64,000 bases of DNA from Trichoderma breve (GCF_028502605.1 NC_079237.1:2418001-2482000); one strand, 5' to 3'. Numbered from the stretch's first letter, positions 22,399 through 33,074 are shown. Numbers and translations are program-made. Notes: a model not told the origin generated them from the sequence alone.

Positions 22399-22833
22399 AT
22401 GAGTCAAAACACAAATTCGGAGGCCGAGAGGTCAATATTGGAGAAGACGAAACTTCACAAATCGCAGGAGCTTCTCACATGCATCATCAAAACGCCACCC
22501 TTCTCATACGTCCATCTGGAGCTTCTGACGAACCCTCCCGATGCCGCTGTTGAGCTCGACAATCTCCAGGTCAAGTCTTACTGCACGGCTGCTTTACGTC
22601 AGTTCCTCGGATTAACTGGCACTGCAATTCCTCTTGATGTGCTCAAAGTCGAGGGTTCGGACTGCTGGGTTCGAGTGCCCCGAGAAGATCTCGGCTCCTT
22701 TGCCGCAGCGCTTACTGCCTGGAAAGGCACCGGTGATGGAGGCGTCGAGTCTCTCCTACGAATTAAGCAGTGCTCCGACTGGCTTGGCTCAATGGTTGGA
22801 AGCCATGGACAGGATCGGCTGTGGAACAATTGA
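22399..22833 (+). CDS. POP8: RNase P / RNase MRP subunit POP8
   Basis: Single exon, 144 residues, the usual size for fungal Pop8. The sequence runs KTPPFSYVHLEL, then LDNLQVKSYCTAALRQFLGLTGTAIPLDVLKVEGSDCWVRVPREDL (conserved core, about residues 52-98), then a C-terminal helix with RIKQCSDWLGSM. This is the Pop8/Rpp14-related fold. The subunit belongs to the protein part of RNase P (tRNA 5' maturation) and RNase MRP (rRNA and mRNA cleavage). It converges on PPT1 with only 193 bp between stop codons. Confidence 0.9.
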   Translation: MSQNTNSEAERSILEKTKLHKSQELLTCIIKTPPFSYVHLELLTNPPDAAVELDNLQVKSYCTAALRQFLGLTGTAIPLDVLKVEGSDCWVRVPREDLGSFAAALTAWKGTGDGGVESLLRIKQCSDWLGSMVGSHGQDRLWNN

Positions 22834-23026
22834 GGCATTGATGCTGCATAACCTAAAATACCTGATCTACAAAGGGGTATATCTAAGTGCCGCCTCTTAC
22901 ATGGCCATATTTTGAAGCTTTTTACTGTTTTTTGATACCCCTTCGGATACCTGGGGGCTACGGGTTTATATGGCCCCCAGGTTCCTAGAAGCCCTTCATC
23001 GCCTCTCTTTAGATCGACCTAATACT

Positions 23027-24862
23027 TTACATGAGGGACGACATCAGAGAGCTTTGAGCATAGGCCTATTTTATATATTAGAGCAACGTCCTCAAAAAGC
23101 AGAGGGAGGAGGGATAAGAGGGAGACTCACCATTGGCCGAATGTTCGGGTGCGGTACCGCATCAAACTGCTCGTACCGAAGCTTATAATCAGGTCCGATG
23201 TTGATGTAAGCACCCCTGTTCTCAGTCGAGTCACAATATCTCGGAGCGGAGAAGACTAAAGGATCATCAATCGTTAGCTTTTCGGGGGCGATAGAAATTA
23301 GTCCAATCAACATGAGACATACCAGTAATGCATTTGCCATCGTGCTGCACTTCATAGCCATCCATGCGCACTTCGTGACTTCGAATAACGGCCTCCAGAC
23401 CGTTGTTCTCGCAAAATCTCTTGGTGACATCGGGGCCGAACTGCATGCCGACTCCTCGCTTGCTGGGTCCTCGGCCGGGCTCATCTTGAGGATCGGTCCA
23501 CAGCATCTCCATCATCAGGCCCGACTGGCCAGGCTGGCGCTGGTTATGTCGGTTCAGCTTACGAATGTCGTCCAATGTAACCTTATCATCGGAGAATAGA
23601 CCGCCGTGGAGAACCAAGTACTTGGATCCAATTAATGTGGCCAGGGCCAATGCTGAGAAACTCTCAGAGAATAGCCTGAAAATCCTATAATGGGTGTTCA
23701 GTAACCGTTGACCGTATTGGTGTCAGAGTCCAAAATCCAAATTTACCTGTCGTTATACTTGGCTTTGCATTCTCCTTCAAAGCCGTAGACCTTGTTCATG
23801 TCATCTGTCTCGTGATTTCCTCGGTTCAGGAAGAAGTTGTTGGGTCGTAGCCACTTGTAGGCGTACAGTAATAACGCAATCTCGGTGGACCAAGAACCCC
23901 TGTCGACGAAATCGCCGTTGAACAGGTACCAGTGCTTATCCGATGGAACACCGTTTCGTCGGAACAATTCCATGAGGTCAAAGTATTGGCCTAGATTCGG
24001 GAATAAGTTAGCACCATGCAATAAATAACCAATAACAGCTATGCCACAATATGTTTTGCCTACCGTGGGTATCACCACAGACAGTCAGCTCGACTCCCTC
24101 GGGAACTTCCACCTCCACCATGGTGGGCTCGTCGTATACGATTTTCTTGACGGCAAGGATGATCTGGTAGACGTATTTCTTCGCAAGGAGCTTGCCATTC
24201 TTGAATCTCTCAATCATGTCGTCGATAAATTCCTGGGTCATCTCGCTTCCAAGCTTGGCTCCGTCATAGCCATCCTCCACGACCATGGAGTCCAGATCAA
24301 GCCCCTCCGCAGCGGATGGCTCATCGCCAACTTCGATGGCAGCGAAGAAAGCCAGCTGGCGCACAATCTTCTTGCATTCCTCCAGCTTGAGTCGCGCATC
24401 CTTGTTGTTGGGGTCCAGTCGGACACACTCTTTGAAGTCTTCAATCGCATCCTTGGGTTTTAGAATCGCAGTGCGGGCGAGGCCTCGGCGGAAGTATGCC
24501 TACATGTCGAAAAACCATGACTTAGCCCCAAACTCTTGTACAATGCGGCCGTGAGAATGTTTTACCTTGACCAGCTTCGGGTTGATCTCGAGAGCCTTGG
24601 TGGCATCGGCAATGGCATATCCGTATGCTTCTGTCTTGATGTATGCCTAGTCACACGCCAGTTAGTCAAGCTGCAGCCTGGGGTATAAAGACCGAGCCGG
24701 AGCGAAGTCGGGTTTACATACTTGGGCTCTGTTGGTGAAAAACGTGGGCTCGGAGGCATCTGCATCGATGGCCTTGCTGTAAAAGGTAATTGCTGTAGGA
24801 TAATCCCCATGGGAGAACGCCTTGTTTCCCTGGTTCTTGAACTCGACAGCCGTTTGCGACAT
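23027..24862 (-). CDS. PPT1: Serine/threonine protein phosphatase PP5 (TPR-containing; yeast PPT1)
   Basis: Seven exons (24722-24862, 24566-24646, 24064-24499, 23747-23990, 23323-23684, 23131-23255, 23027-23065) with six introns of 62-75 nt give 475 residues. Three TPR repeats span about 1-110. The catalytic domain carries the PPP motifs GDTHG (Asp217, His219), GDFVDRG (Asp246, Asp249), GNHE (Asn278, His279), LWTDP, IRSHE and SAPRYC, covering the two-metal site. The last exon is 39 nt and gives the short MAYAQSSL-type tail typical of PP5. The TPRs bind the C-terminus of Hsp90 and autoinhibit the catalytic domain; the enzyme dephosphorylates Hsp90 and its co-chaperones. All six junctions keep frame and match the family sequence. 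Confidence 0.95.
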
Positions 24863-25762
24863 GGTGAAGAGGGGTGATTATAGGTTGGACTGGAGCACGC
24901 GGAGATATTGGGAGGGAAGCCTAGGGCCGTGATATCGCGTGCGCCAGACCGTCGCAAGAGAAATTCGCAGGATTTGGAGATGGGAGAATGCACAATAGAT
25001 AATTTATACAAGAAAGACGAGCTCTTTGTCCTCGGCCGGTCAACGTCACAGGCGCAGCGTCTGGAGGAGCAAGTGAGAGGTTTGGACTTTTCGCAAAGAG
25101 AGCCCAAAACCTGGAATCGATAAAGAACTGGGGATGCAGAGTGGGTTCTGGATTGGGCTAACAAGGTCCTAACAAGGTCCGAATGAGGAGAAGGCCAAGT
25201 GCAGATGCCCGTCTCGGCTCCTCTAGGCTGCTCCAGAGGCTCCTCAATAGGCTGCCGGGCCCCTGTAGGGCCTACCAGGTTGTGCTATTTGCCGCTGCCA
25301 TGTGCCCCTGTGGATGTCGGAGGCGTCCATGTTCCAGCGGCCTGGCCAGCCCTAAGGCTGACCTGTGGCTTTCCATTCCGTCCATTGCGCATACAACAAA
25401 GCCCGGATGGCGGCCATGTGCTGGTGCTGGTGCGTGCTGCGGTCGGATAGATGCATGTACCCGTACATGTACATGTGGCGGCTCGTGGGGCGAGTGACAA
25501 GGGCCTTGCTGGCGTGGCGGCAGTAGTCCGGAGTACTGCCAGTTGGCACAGTACTTTTCACATGGCGACTCTACCCTTGTCATTCATTTCAACAACTGAA
25601 CGGCCCAAACTCTCCTGCTTGCACATCAACAAACAACACCTCTCGTCATAATCAAAGGCCAGTTTCACATCAACAAAGCAGCCTCCAAGGAACCAAACCA
25701 CGTCATCAAACATACGGCAGAGCCTAAAACGAATCTCTGGTTTCGTCTTAACACGGCTCGCC
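24863..25762. promoter_or_regulatory. Divergent spacer between PPT1 and ESS2
   Basis: 900 bases without a gene. It contains a perfect 11-bp tandem duplication (25158-25179) and a GTACATGTACATG palindrome-like stretch near 25455-25467. Promoters of both genes are expected here. Confidence 0.5.
25158..25179. repeat. 11-bp perfect tandem duplication
   Basis: Two copies of CTAACAAGGTC abut in the PPT1/ESS2 spacer. Confidence 0.85.
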
Positions 25763-27103
25763 ATGGAGTCTGCGGCTGGGGCCTTAAACGCTCTGGTGCG
25801 TAAGAGGACCGACACAGATCTGATGCCGCCTCCACCGCCAGCAAAAAAGATCAAGAGGCCCAAGAAAGTGCTGGATGAGGATACGTACACAGAAGCGCTC
25901 TCGCAGATTATCGCCAGGGATTTCTTTCCCGGCCTTTTGGAGACGCAGATTCAGCAGGAGTATCTGGATGCGATGGAGTCGAAAGATGCTGCCTGGATAT
26001 CAAGCGCCAGCCGGAGACTTCGACACGTCATGACCCCTGGTCGGAAACCTACCAGAGCCTCTTCATCAATCAACATCACAAATGGCAACAGCACTCCCAC
26101 TAGCTATGTCGGCGATACACCAGCGTCTGTGGCAACAAGCGTCGTGCAGGCCAAACCGGGGCTGGACCTCAACCTGAGCTTGTCCACATTTCAGGCCACC
26201 TACACTAGTGAAGACAATGAAAGCTTCTATAAACTAATCGACAAGCAAAACCAGAAGAGGGCCGATAAATACGCCTGGCTCTGGCGTGGAAATAAGCTTC
26301 CCTCGAAACAAATGATCAAACAGAAAGAGGTCACCGACAGGCTGGAACAGACACGGAGTCTTGTTGACGATGGATTCAAGAGAGATCTATTGGCCATCAG
26401 GGATGTCGAAGAGCGGCCTGCACGGCCAGACTCGTGGAAGGCAGCTCCACGGAATGGTCTCATGTTCGAGCCGGAGGGCCTCGAAGACGGGGTTAAGACG
26501 ATTGCCGAGAGCGCAGAGGAGCAGTCTCGCATGGCGCCAAGGTCGATTAGCTATGAGAATACGAGGATGCCGCAGCCTCATGTGCCACAGCGACCCCTAT
26601 CCCCAACCATGTCGTCAGTACGCGACGCTATTGCGGGAAAGCCACGACAGCAAGATCTCGACTCTAGCATTGTGGGCGGTGGTGAAACCCCGCGAGTGAA
26701 TGGGTACGCCTTTGTGGATGACGAAGACGGTGACGACGACGCATCCATCAAGATGCCTGCGCCTATCAACTTGGGGCCCGGCGATGCGACAAACCCTTTC
26801 AAGATCCAAGACCAGAGGGAACGAGAGCTCCTCCACGAGCGAATGGTGGAGCGAATCTCCAAGTCCAAGAGCGAGTCTCAGCGAAGAGGGTTCACGGGCA
26901 AGGCCAGTCAGATGGAGACACCGAGATTCACCAGTGGCCCGAGAGTATCGGGAGGCTTAACACCGGCCGCTCAACGACTATGGAACAAGATGGCGACTCC
27001 GCTGAGAGGCAAAGCAGCTGATTCTTTTGGGCAAGCAACTCCAAGGAAACCCAAAGGCTCGCTTTTGAGGAGCGTCAGCAGAGTGCCCCCCAAATCAGAT
27101 TAA
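25763..27103 (+). CDS. ESS2 / DGCR14-family nuclear protein (spliceosome-associated)
   Basis: Single exon, 446 residues. The opening VLDEDTYTEALSQIIARDFFPGL is the signature of the ES2/DGCR14 family (about residues 36-58), followed by LLETQIQQEYLDAMESKD and the conserved NESFYKLIDKQNQKRADKYAWLW region near 155-175. The C-terminal part carries NPFKIQDQRERELLHERM and LTPAAQRLWNKM. The rest is Pro/Ser-rich with little order. Human and fission-yeast (Bis1) relatives are nuclear and co-purify with late spliceosomes. The gene diverges from PPT1. Confidence 0.93.
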   Translation: MESAAGALNALVRKRTDTDLMPPPPPAKKIKRPKKVLDEDTYTEALSQIIARDFFPGLLETQIQQEYLDAMESKDAAWISSASRRLRHVMTPGRKPTRASSSINITNGNSTPTSYVGDTPASVATSVVQAKPGLDLNLSLSTFQATYTSEDNESFYKLIDKQNQKRADKYAWLWRGNKLPSKQMIKQKEVTDRLEQTRSLVDDGFKRDLLAIRDVEERPARPDSWKAAPRNGLMFEPEGLEDGVKTIAESAEEQSRMAPRSISYENTRMPQPHVPQRPLSPTMSSVRDAIAGKPRQQDLDSSIVGGGETPRVNGYAFVDDEDGDDDASIKMPAPINLGPGDATNPFKIQDQRERELLHERMVERISKSKSESQRRGFTGKASQMETPRFTSGPRVSGGLTPAAQRLWNKMATPLRGKAADSFGQATPRKPKGSLLRSVSRVPPKSD

Positions 27104-27620
27104 TGCGGCTATTCCTGCTGAGGGCTGTGGCAGCATTTTCCATTTTACCTATACATGTTTTATTCTGGAGAGAGCGATATAAGGATATTGGTGGTGTTTT
27201 GGGAACTGGATTAGCACGGCGTTTTTACAAGGGACAAAACGTCACATAGAATTTTATATACTGAGTTTGTTAGCCAGAAGAGAACTATATAGAGAGTCGA
27301 GGGATTCGTAAAGAATTGACTATGCAGATAATTATTTATTCATGTATCGATAGTATTTTCACTTTATCATCTGTTGATAATCTGATCTAGATTGCATTCC
27401 CAATCGTGCAGAGCCCACTCTCAAATTAGAATCCATGATGCGCTTTGGTGACATGCAGTTTCGTCGCCCCGCTTAACTGCATATTTTGACGACATCCAAC
27501 TAAAACTTGGCGGCCTTTTCCGATCCGCAACTCATCATACGAATCTTGAATCCGCAAACAGAAGCTTTTTTCAAGACTCTGCTTTTTTTGTTTCGGTGAA
27601 TCCGCGGCTGCTTAGTTCAC
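27104..27620. other. Spacer between ESS2 and COQ8
   Basis: 517 bases between tandem genes. The A/T-rich first half is probably the ESS2 3' UTR; the second half is the COQ8 promoter and leader with a T-rich run just before the ATG. Confidence 0.5.
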
Positions 27621-29909
27621 ATGGGTTTTGTGAGCTTTGCGATTGACCTTGCGGCGGTGCTCAATGCCTCTCGGTCTGTCGCATCAAAGCATGTCGCTCT
27701 TCGCGGCAGGCAGCTCGACGTCTATAGCAGGACGTCGAGCGTTGCGTCTGTGTTGAGGAGTAAGGCTGCTGGTACTGTGCAAACGGAAGCTCCGGAGCAA
27801 AAGGAGCCGGCAGGTGGAAGCGAAGCTGTGGGAAAGGAGGCTGTGGACGTTGAGGATGTTGCCGAGAAGAGCTCCGAGTCTGCGCCTGTTTCTGAGGGGC
27901 CAAAGCCGGGAGATTTTAAGCTGCACGAGCAACCAATCTACAAAACTTCACTATCCGGAAGTGATTCCGTACGGCAACCAGTAGAGAATGCGTCTGCGAA
28001 TACCTCTCCGGCTCAGAACCAGGACCAGATCAAGGAGGAGTTGGACGTACCTCAGGGGATTGACGTCAACATCTTTCACACTGCGCGAGGCTCTCAGATT
28101 CTCGACTCATTACGCAAGCAACGTGGAAAGCCAGATAGCGGTAAAGAGGCTGCTGGTAGTGCTGCAAAGGAGCATCCTCTACGATACTGGCCGCGACCAC
28201 CTCCTGTTATGGAAGATGTCACTCCTTCAATTGCTGCTGAGGTTGAGACCAGTATTGTTGATGCTGCAGATGAAAAAGCTCAGCAGAGTGTACAACAACC
28301 AGAGTCTGTAGGAACCACAACGCCGGGGTCAACAAGTACGCCGCCACCGGAACCTCAGGTTGTACCAGAGGCTATTACAGAAGCTGCGCCAGAGGCTGCT
28401 ACAGAAGATATCACAAAGGCTTCACCAGAGACTTCACCAGAGACTTCATCAAGCCATCATACAATTACAGAAGAGCCTCAGTCTAGCACGAAAAAGGTAG
28501 ATGAGGAAATAGTCGAAGCTGTGAAAGCAGCGGCCATCCCCGAAGCACCGCCCGTGAATATACCTACTTATCAACTTCGAGAGTCCAAAGTACCCGCTAC
28601 CAGATTCAGTCGTATCCTTAACTATGGCGGTCTGGCTGCTGGATTGTTGGGCGGAGCTGTGACGGAGAGCGTGAGCAGAGCATTTGGTGGTGGTGGTGGT
28701 GGAGGAGGGTCTGTATTACTCAGTGGGGGTAACATGGAGAGATTGGTTACAAAGCTCTCTCAAATGAGAGGTGCTGCTCTGAAGCTGGGACAAATGATGA
28801 GCTTTCAGGACTCAAAAACAATGCCGGCGCCTCTTCAAGAGGTGCTCCAGCGGGTTCAAGATCGAGCTGACTACATGCCGGCGTGGCAGCGGGACCGTGT
28901 TTTGGTCAGCAACCTTGGCTCCGACTGGCGAGACTTGTTCAGTGAATTTGAAGAGAAGCCCATTGCGGCCGCCTCGATTGGTCAGGTGCACAGAGCCGTG
29001 CTCAAGTCAAACGGCAAGCGAGTGGCCGTCAAGATTCAATTCCCTGGCGTGGCCGATTCCATCAACTCTGATCTGGACAATCTCGGTATCTTGCTTACGG
29101 CCACAAAGCTGCTCCCCAAGGGCCTCTACCTGAACAAGACGATTGACAACGCGAGACTGGAACTCGGTTGGGAATGTGACTACACTCGCGAGGCAGAGTG
29201 TGCGAAGCGGTACAAGGAACTGCTCCAGGGCGAAGAAGACGTTTTCGAAGCACCAAATGTCCATCTGGAGGCATCTGGCAAGCAGGTTCTGACCATGGAC
29301 TTTCTCGACGGCATTGGCGTCACTCGGGTCAAATCGTTTACGCAGGAGCAGCGCGATTGGATTGGAACGCAGATCCTGCGACTGTGCCTGAGGGAGATTA
29401 CAGAGTTCAAATTTATGCAGACAGATCCCAACTGGACCAACTTCCTCTACAACGCCGGCACCAACAAGCTAGAGCTTCTCGACTTTGGCGCCTCGCGAGA
29501 GTTTCCCGAGGAGTTTATTTCGCAGTATGTGCAGCTCCTCGAGTGCGCATCACGGTCCGATCGAGCAGGCGTCAAGAAGTTCTCCGAAGGCCTGGGATAC
29601 CTGACAGGCCACGAGAGCAGGACTATGTTAGACGCACATATCCAATCAGTCCTCACTCTAGCAGAGCCATTCCTCGAATCGGCCCCTGAGGTCTACGACT
29701 TCAAGGACCAGACCATTACCGAGCGAGTCAGGGCGCTCATCCCAGTCATGCTAAACGAACGACTGGCGCCGCCGCCCGAGGAAACGTACAGCTTGCACCG
29801 GAAGCTGAGCGGCGCATTTCTGCTGTGCGCGAGGCTGGAGAGCAAAGTTCGGTGCCGCGAGCTGTTTGCCAACAGCGTGGCCAAGTCGGGCTATGTTGAG
29901 CGCTCGTGA
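27621..29909 (+). CDS. COQ8: ABC1/COQ8 (ADCK3) atypical kinase for coenzyme Q biosynthesis
   Basis: Single exon, 762 residues. ADCK-specific motifs are all present: KLGQ (residues 388-391) in the inhibitory KxGQ motif, AAAS near 449-452 in place of a Gly-rich loop, VAVK with Lys471, DPNWTN (Asp602, Asn604) and DFG (Asp621). The Gly-rich run near 355-360 precedes this domain. Residues 1-60 suit a mitochondrial targeting sequence, and a hydrophobic Gly/Ala stretch near 335-350 may be the membrane-associated segment. COQ8 is an ATPase of the mitochondrial inner membrane that stabilises the CoQ synthome. The region 60-310 is low complexity (Glu, Pro, Thr, Ala, with ETSPETS-type repeats) and makes this protein much longer than the ~500-residue yeast enzyme. 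Confidence 0.96.
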   Translation: MGFVSFAIDLAAVLNASRSVASKHVALRGRQLDVYSRTSSVASVLRSKAAGTVQTEAPEQKEPAGGSEAVGKEAVDVEDVAEKSSESAPVSEGPKPGDFKLHEQPIYKTSLSGSDSVRQPVENASANTSPAQNQDQIKEELDVPQGIDVNIFHTARGSQILDSLRKQRGKPDSGKEAAGSAAKEHPLRYWPRPPPVMEDVTPSIAAEVETSIVDAADEKAQQSVQQPESVGTTTPGSTSTPPPEPQVVPEAITEAAPEAATEDITKASPETSPETSSSHHTITEEPQSSTKKVDEEIVEAVKAAAIPEAPPVNIPTYQLRESKVPATRFSRILNYGGLAAGLLGGAVTESVSRAFGGGGGGGGSVLLSGGNMERLVTKLSQMRGAALKLGQMMSFQDSKTMPAPLQEVLQRVQDRADYMPAWQRDRVLVSNLGSDWRDLFSEFEEKPIAAASIGQVHRAVLKSNGKRVAVKIQFPGVADSINSDLDNLGILLTATKLLPKGLYLNKTIDNARLELGWECDYTREAECAKRYKELLQGEEDVFEAPNVHLEASGKQVLTMDFLDGIGVTRVKSFTQEQRDWIGTQILRLCLREITEFKFMQTDPNWTNFLYNAGTNKLELLDFGASREFPEEFISQYVQLLECASRSDRAGVKKFSEGLGYLTGHESRTMLDAHIQSVLTLAEPFLESAPEVYDFKDQTITERVRALIPVMLNERLAPPPEETYSLHRKLSGAFLLCARLESKVRCRELFANSVAKSGYVERS

Positions 29910-30356
29910 GAGCTTCGGTCGATGGGTGTTGTTGTAATACTAGCGGGACGTATATCAGCTGTAACATTAGTAAAAAGTACTTGTTAGAGAGATGGTTTAT
30001 AGAACTTTTTTTTCTCTTACTGTTGGAAGAGATTGGGTGAAGAAGAAGGCAATCTTTTGTTTAATTTTGTATATTGATATGAGCATACAATGGTCTTTTC
30101 TCACAACAACTTGGCTGCCACACTCCATTCGAAATAGAGCCATCAAGTCCAACGAGGGGTCGCATGACGACTTGAATGAGAGCTAGGGAATTCAATTAAA
30201 AGTAATACAGTCTTCTCTGCTAACCAAAACCAATCTGAGTTTATTCAACACTTCCTCCACCCTCCCTTATACTGCTTCTATCCGATTAAGTCTTGTATCC
30301 TTGTTCCCCTGTCGTCATCCCCGCACCCAAACTTAAAAACCATGCTATCTACCAAC
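29910..30356. other. Convergent spacer after COQ8
   Basis: 447 A/T-rich bases. Presumably the COQ8 3' UTR and that of the tentative minus-strand gene; nothing else recognised. Confidence 0.5.
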
Positions 30357-31498
30357 TCATCCTGCTCCGTTGCCGACCACATTCCCTTGCCTTGCGGCCA
30401 CGGAAGCGATGACGTCCGGCGTAGCATAAGCATAACATCTTGCTTTTTTTGACCTAGTATTCCAATATTTACCTGGACCGCCTTCAGGGCAGTGCCTGAA
30501 GAACGCTCTGCGATATTTGACGAAAATGATTATCGCGTGGGCGCGTTGCCAGTCTTCGTGATGGATGCCCCATACACACTCGTTTTCCAAACCCTCTGTC
30601 GGCTCTCTGAATCTGGAAGGGTTGGCCTTGATCAGCTTGTACATGCAAGCAATTGCAGTGAGAACTGAATCAAACTGGAACAGGTTGGCGTGATTGGCGT
30701 GATTGGCGTGATTTTGTACTCGAAAGTTTGGATACCCTAATATTGACCCCCATACTAGAACCTCGTCGGTTCTACCGTTGTCCAAAAATGCTTTCAACCA
30801 GTGATCCGCCCTCATAGTAGCTAAGCTATCCTAGAGTATGGCTCTAGGGGGGGATATACGTTGAGTGTTCCCTTCAAGCTTGCGACGATTGACGAGGTTG
30901 ATTAGTGGCCGTAATACACGCGGGGCTACAATGGATGATTAGCCAGCGCCTGTGACATGATTATAAAAGAAGGAGAGAATTGTTAAGGGGGGGGGGGGGG
31001 GGGGGGGGGGGCACAAGCGTGAGATTTGTGTCTTCCTCTGCCATCTGATGATGACGGGATATGATGGGCATGATTTGTCTCATCATAGATTTCTTAAAAC
31101 TTACCAATGAAATCAACAAAATAGTAAAGGTGCTGCGTGTTGGAGAAGCCAAGGTACGAGGACAAGAAGCCAGGGTATATCGGGAGTCTATCGAACTCCA
31201 ACAAACGAGCGAATGCGGGCCGATTTCTAGAAGATTGCCATTTATCGATCATCTTCTGAGTGATCAGGTTGGGCGATGTTTGAGGCTGCGGCACGAAATT
31301 GGGTGACCCGACATCTGCTGGCCTTTCGCTGTCTGGTATCGGCAAACCCATGAGCCACTCATTTTCGCCCATACATGTTTCGGGAACCTCAGTTGAATCT
31401 GGCATTGGTGAGAAAGCTAAAGTATTGCTGTTGATGATGGCAACCTCGGGGAAATTGACGCTGAGTTTGGCTGAGAGGAGGTTGTGATGGAGGAGCAA
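30357..31498 (-). CDS. Tentative unrecognised gene, two exons, about 285 residues
   Basis: Two minus-strand open segments read like protein and can be joined in frame: exon 31105-31498 ends at a strong GTAAGT donor, and exon 30357-30820 begins after a TTAG acceptor, giving 285 residues. The first contains LLEFDRLPIYPGFLSSYLGF, the second EDWQRAHAIIIFVKYRRAF. No motif or family is recognised; no signal peptide or membrane segment is clear. The 284-nt intron would contain a 25-base homopolymer run (30987-31011). An alternative acceptor at 30926 (upstream CCATTGTAG) would add a small middle exon, but that needs a second intron of only 39 nt. A 9-bp triple repeat (30687-30713) encodes an Asn-His-Ala repeat. 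The start at 31498 has alternatives inside the exon. Lineage-specific gene or decayed gene are both possible. Confidence 0.4.
30687..30713. repeat. Three tandem copies of a 9-bp unit
   Basis: GGCGTGATT occurs three times in a row. It lies within the tentative minus-strand gene and is in frame, giving repeated Asn-His-Ala. Confidence 0.9.
30987..31011. repeat. Poly-G/poly-C homopolymer of 25 bases
   Basis: An uninterrupted run of 25 G on the plus strand. Such runs are rare in fungal genomes, can form G-quadruplexes, and their length is often misread in assemblies. Confidence 0.95.
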
Positions 31499-33074
31499 AA
31501 AAGGGTGACGAAGTACTAAGGTAGGGAGAATTAATACAAGGCCAGTCTCGGTATGTTGATCTCGCGGTCGGACCTGACTGCAATAGGTTGAACATTGTTA
31601 TCTTTTAATTCGGGCTTTCCAACTATCTGTTGCACAAAGCAACCGAGGGGACTCGATGATGCAAGATGATGCGTTCAAAGGAAGTAGCATTGAATCTTTA
31701 TCCATCGATGATAGGTACTAACTACCACCTACCCAACCTGGCTATATCCCAGACTCCAGATGATACATAAAAGCAGCAACAGCTGGGCATCAGCATCTGT
31801 TAAAGTACATTACCTACATGTATAAAAAAACAATCCATGTGGTTGCAAAGGACAGAGAGTGACCCGCCGAGGTTGAATCTCCGGGCTCGAAATACTAACA
31901 CACACACATGTGACAGCTGGGCGTGTCGATGTACCTACATATTCAGGTAGGCACCCTAGTAGCCGCTACAGCACTAACGTATAGCGCCTACGAGTACACG
32001 TATAGCAAAAACCTGGTAACCCGCTGATTTAGAGCTTCGCAAGTCCTGTCTCCATGGTATATTTGTAGCGCTCATGTGTTTTTGCCGCGAAAATCTGCTG
32101 CAGCTTGAAACAAAAGGTACTTGCCGGGTACCAAAAAGAAATAAAAACAGACACACAGCGGGCTAGCTTTTGCCCTCCCGTCTTCAATCTTACATGCTAC
32201 ACGCTATGTTACACGCGACAGCCGGAGATCCAATTACCGGCTGCCGAGAGGGCGCGATTAGATAAGCGAAGATGCAGCGGTTTTTAGGCCGTTTCGCCAC
32301 CGAAGGGCCAGCATGTGCGGATGCGTGGCCGCAGCTCCGGATTCCTGGGACCCCTGGCAAAGGAAAAGAGAAGAGGCGGGACAAGGACAAAAGAGAGGCC
32401 GAGACAGGAGAGGAAGAATGAATGGATGAGTTGAATACCTGGGACAAGGGCGAGGGGTGGGGATGGGATGAGTGCAGTATGTTTGAGTACGGCAAGTACG
32501 CACGGGTTCTCGTAGATACAGGCCCAGGCACAGGCACAAGCACAGGCCATGAAGCATCAATTCTTGTTGAACCCCATCGGCGAACAATTGAACAGTTGTC
32601 AAGGTCAAGGTTCCATCTGTTCTCTTGCTGAGCAACTGACTGACTGCTGGGACCAGCGCCCGGTCCTTGAGCTGGCTAGCCTGGAAAGCAGGGACTGCAA
32701 CCCGCATCGTGCAGCTCTTGTTTTTTTTTTCGCTCTTATTTTTTTACCTCTTCACTACTTAGTAGTATTCTCGCGTTGGTCGGGCTCATATTAGACAATA
32801 ATTCTCGGCGTCAGAGGCTGACAGCCGCCCGCCCCAAGAGCTATGGCAATATCTCCAACGTTCATGACGTTGGTACAAGGCTAAAAGGCTAAGGGCCAAC
32901 GAAAAGCAGGGAGGAGGCGTGTAAGGAGGAAACTACTCTACGATAGACTACTGTACGTGCCACCTTAGTACTCGGACTTAGGTGTGAGCAAAAGTGTAGG
33001 TGTAGGTGTGTAGAGTGTTAGGCAATTTGTCACGCGGGAGGGCTACATACTGGTCCATGGCTGGCCCTTATTTA

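Noticed and set aside
30821..30859. A second intron of 39 nt in the tentative gene at 30.4-31.5 kb
   Set aside because: It would keep frame and add a small exon, but 39 nt is below the usual minimum for fungal introns (about 48-50 nt).
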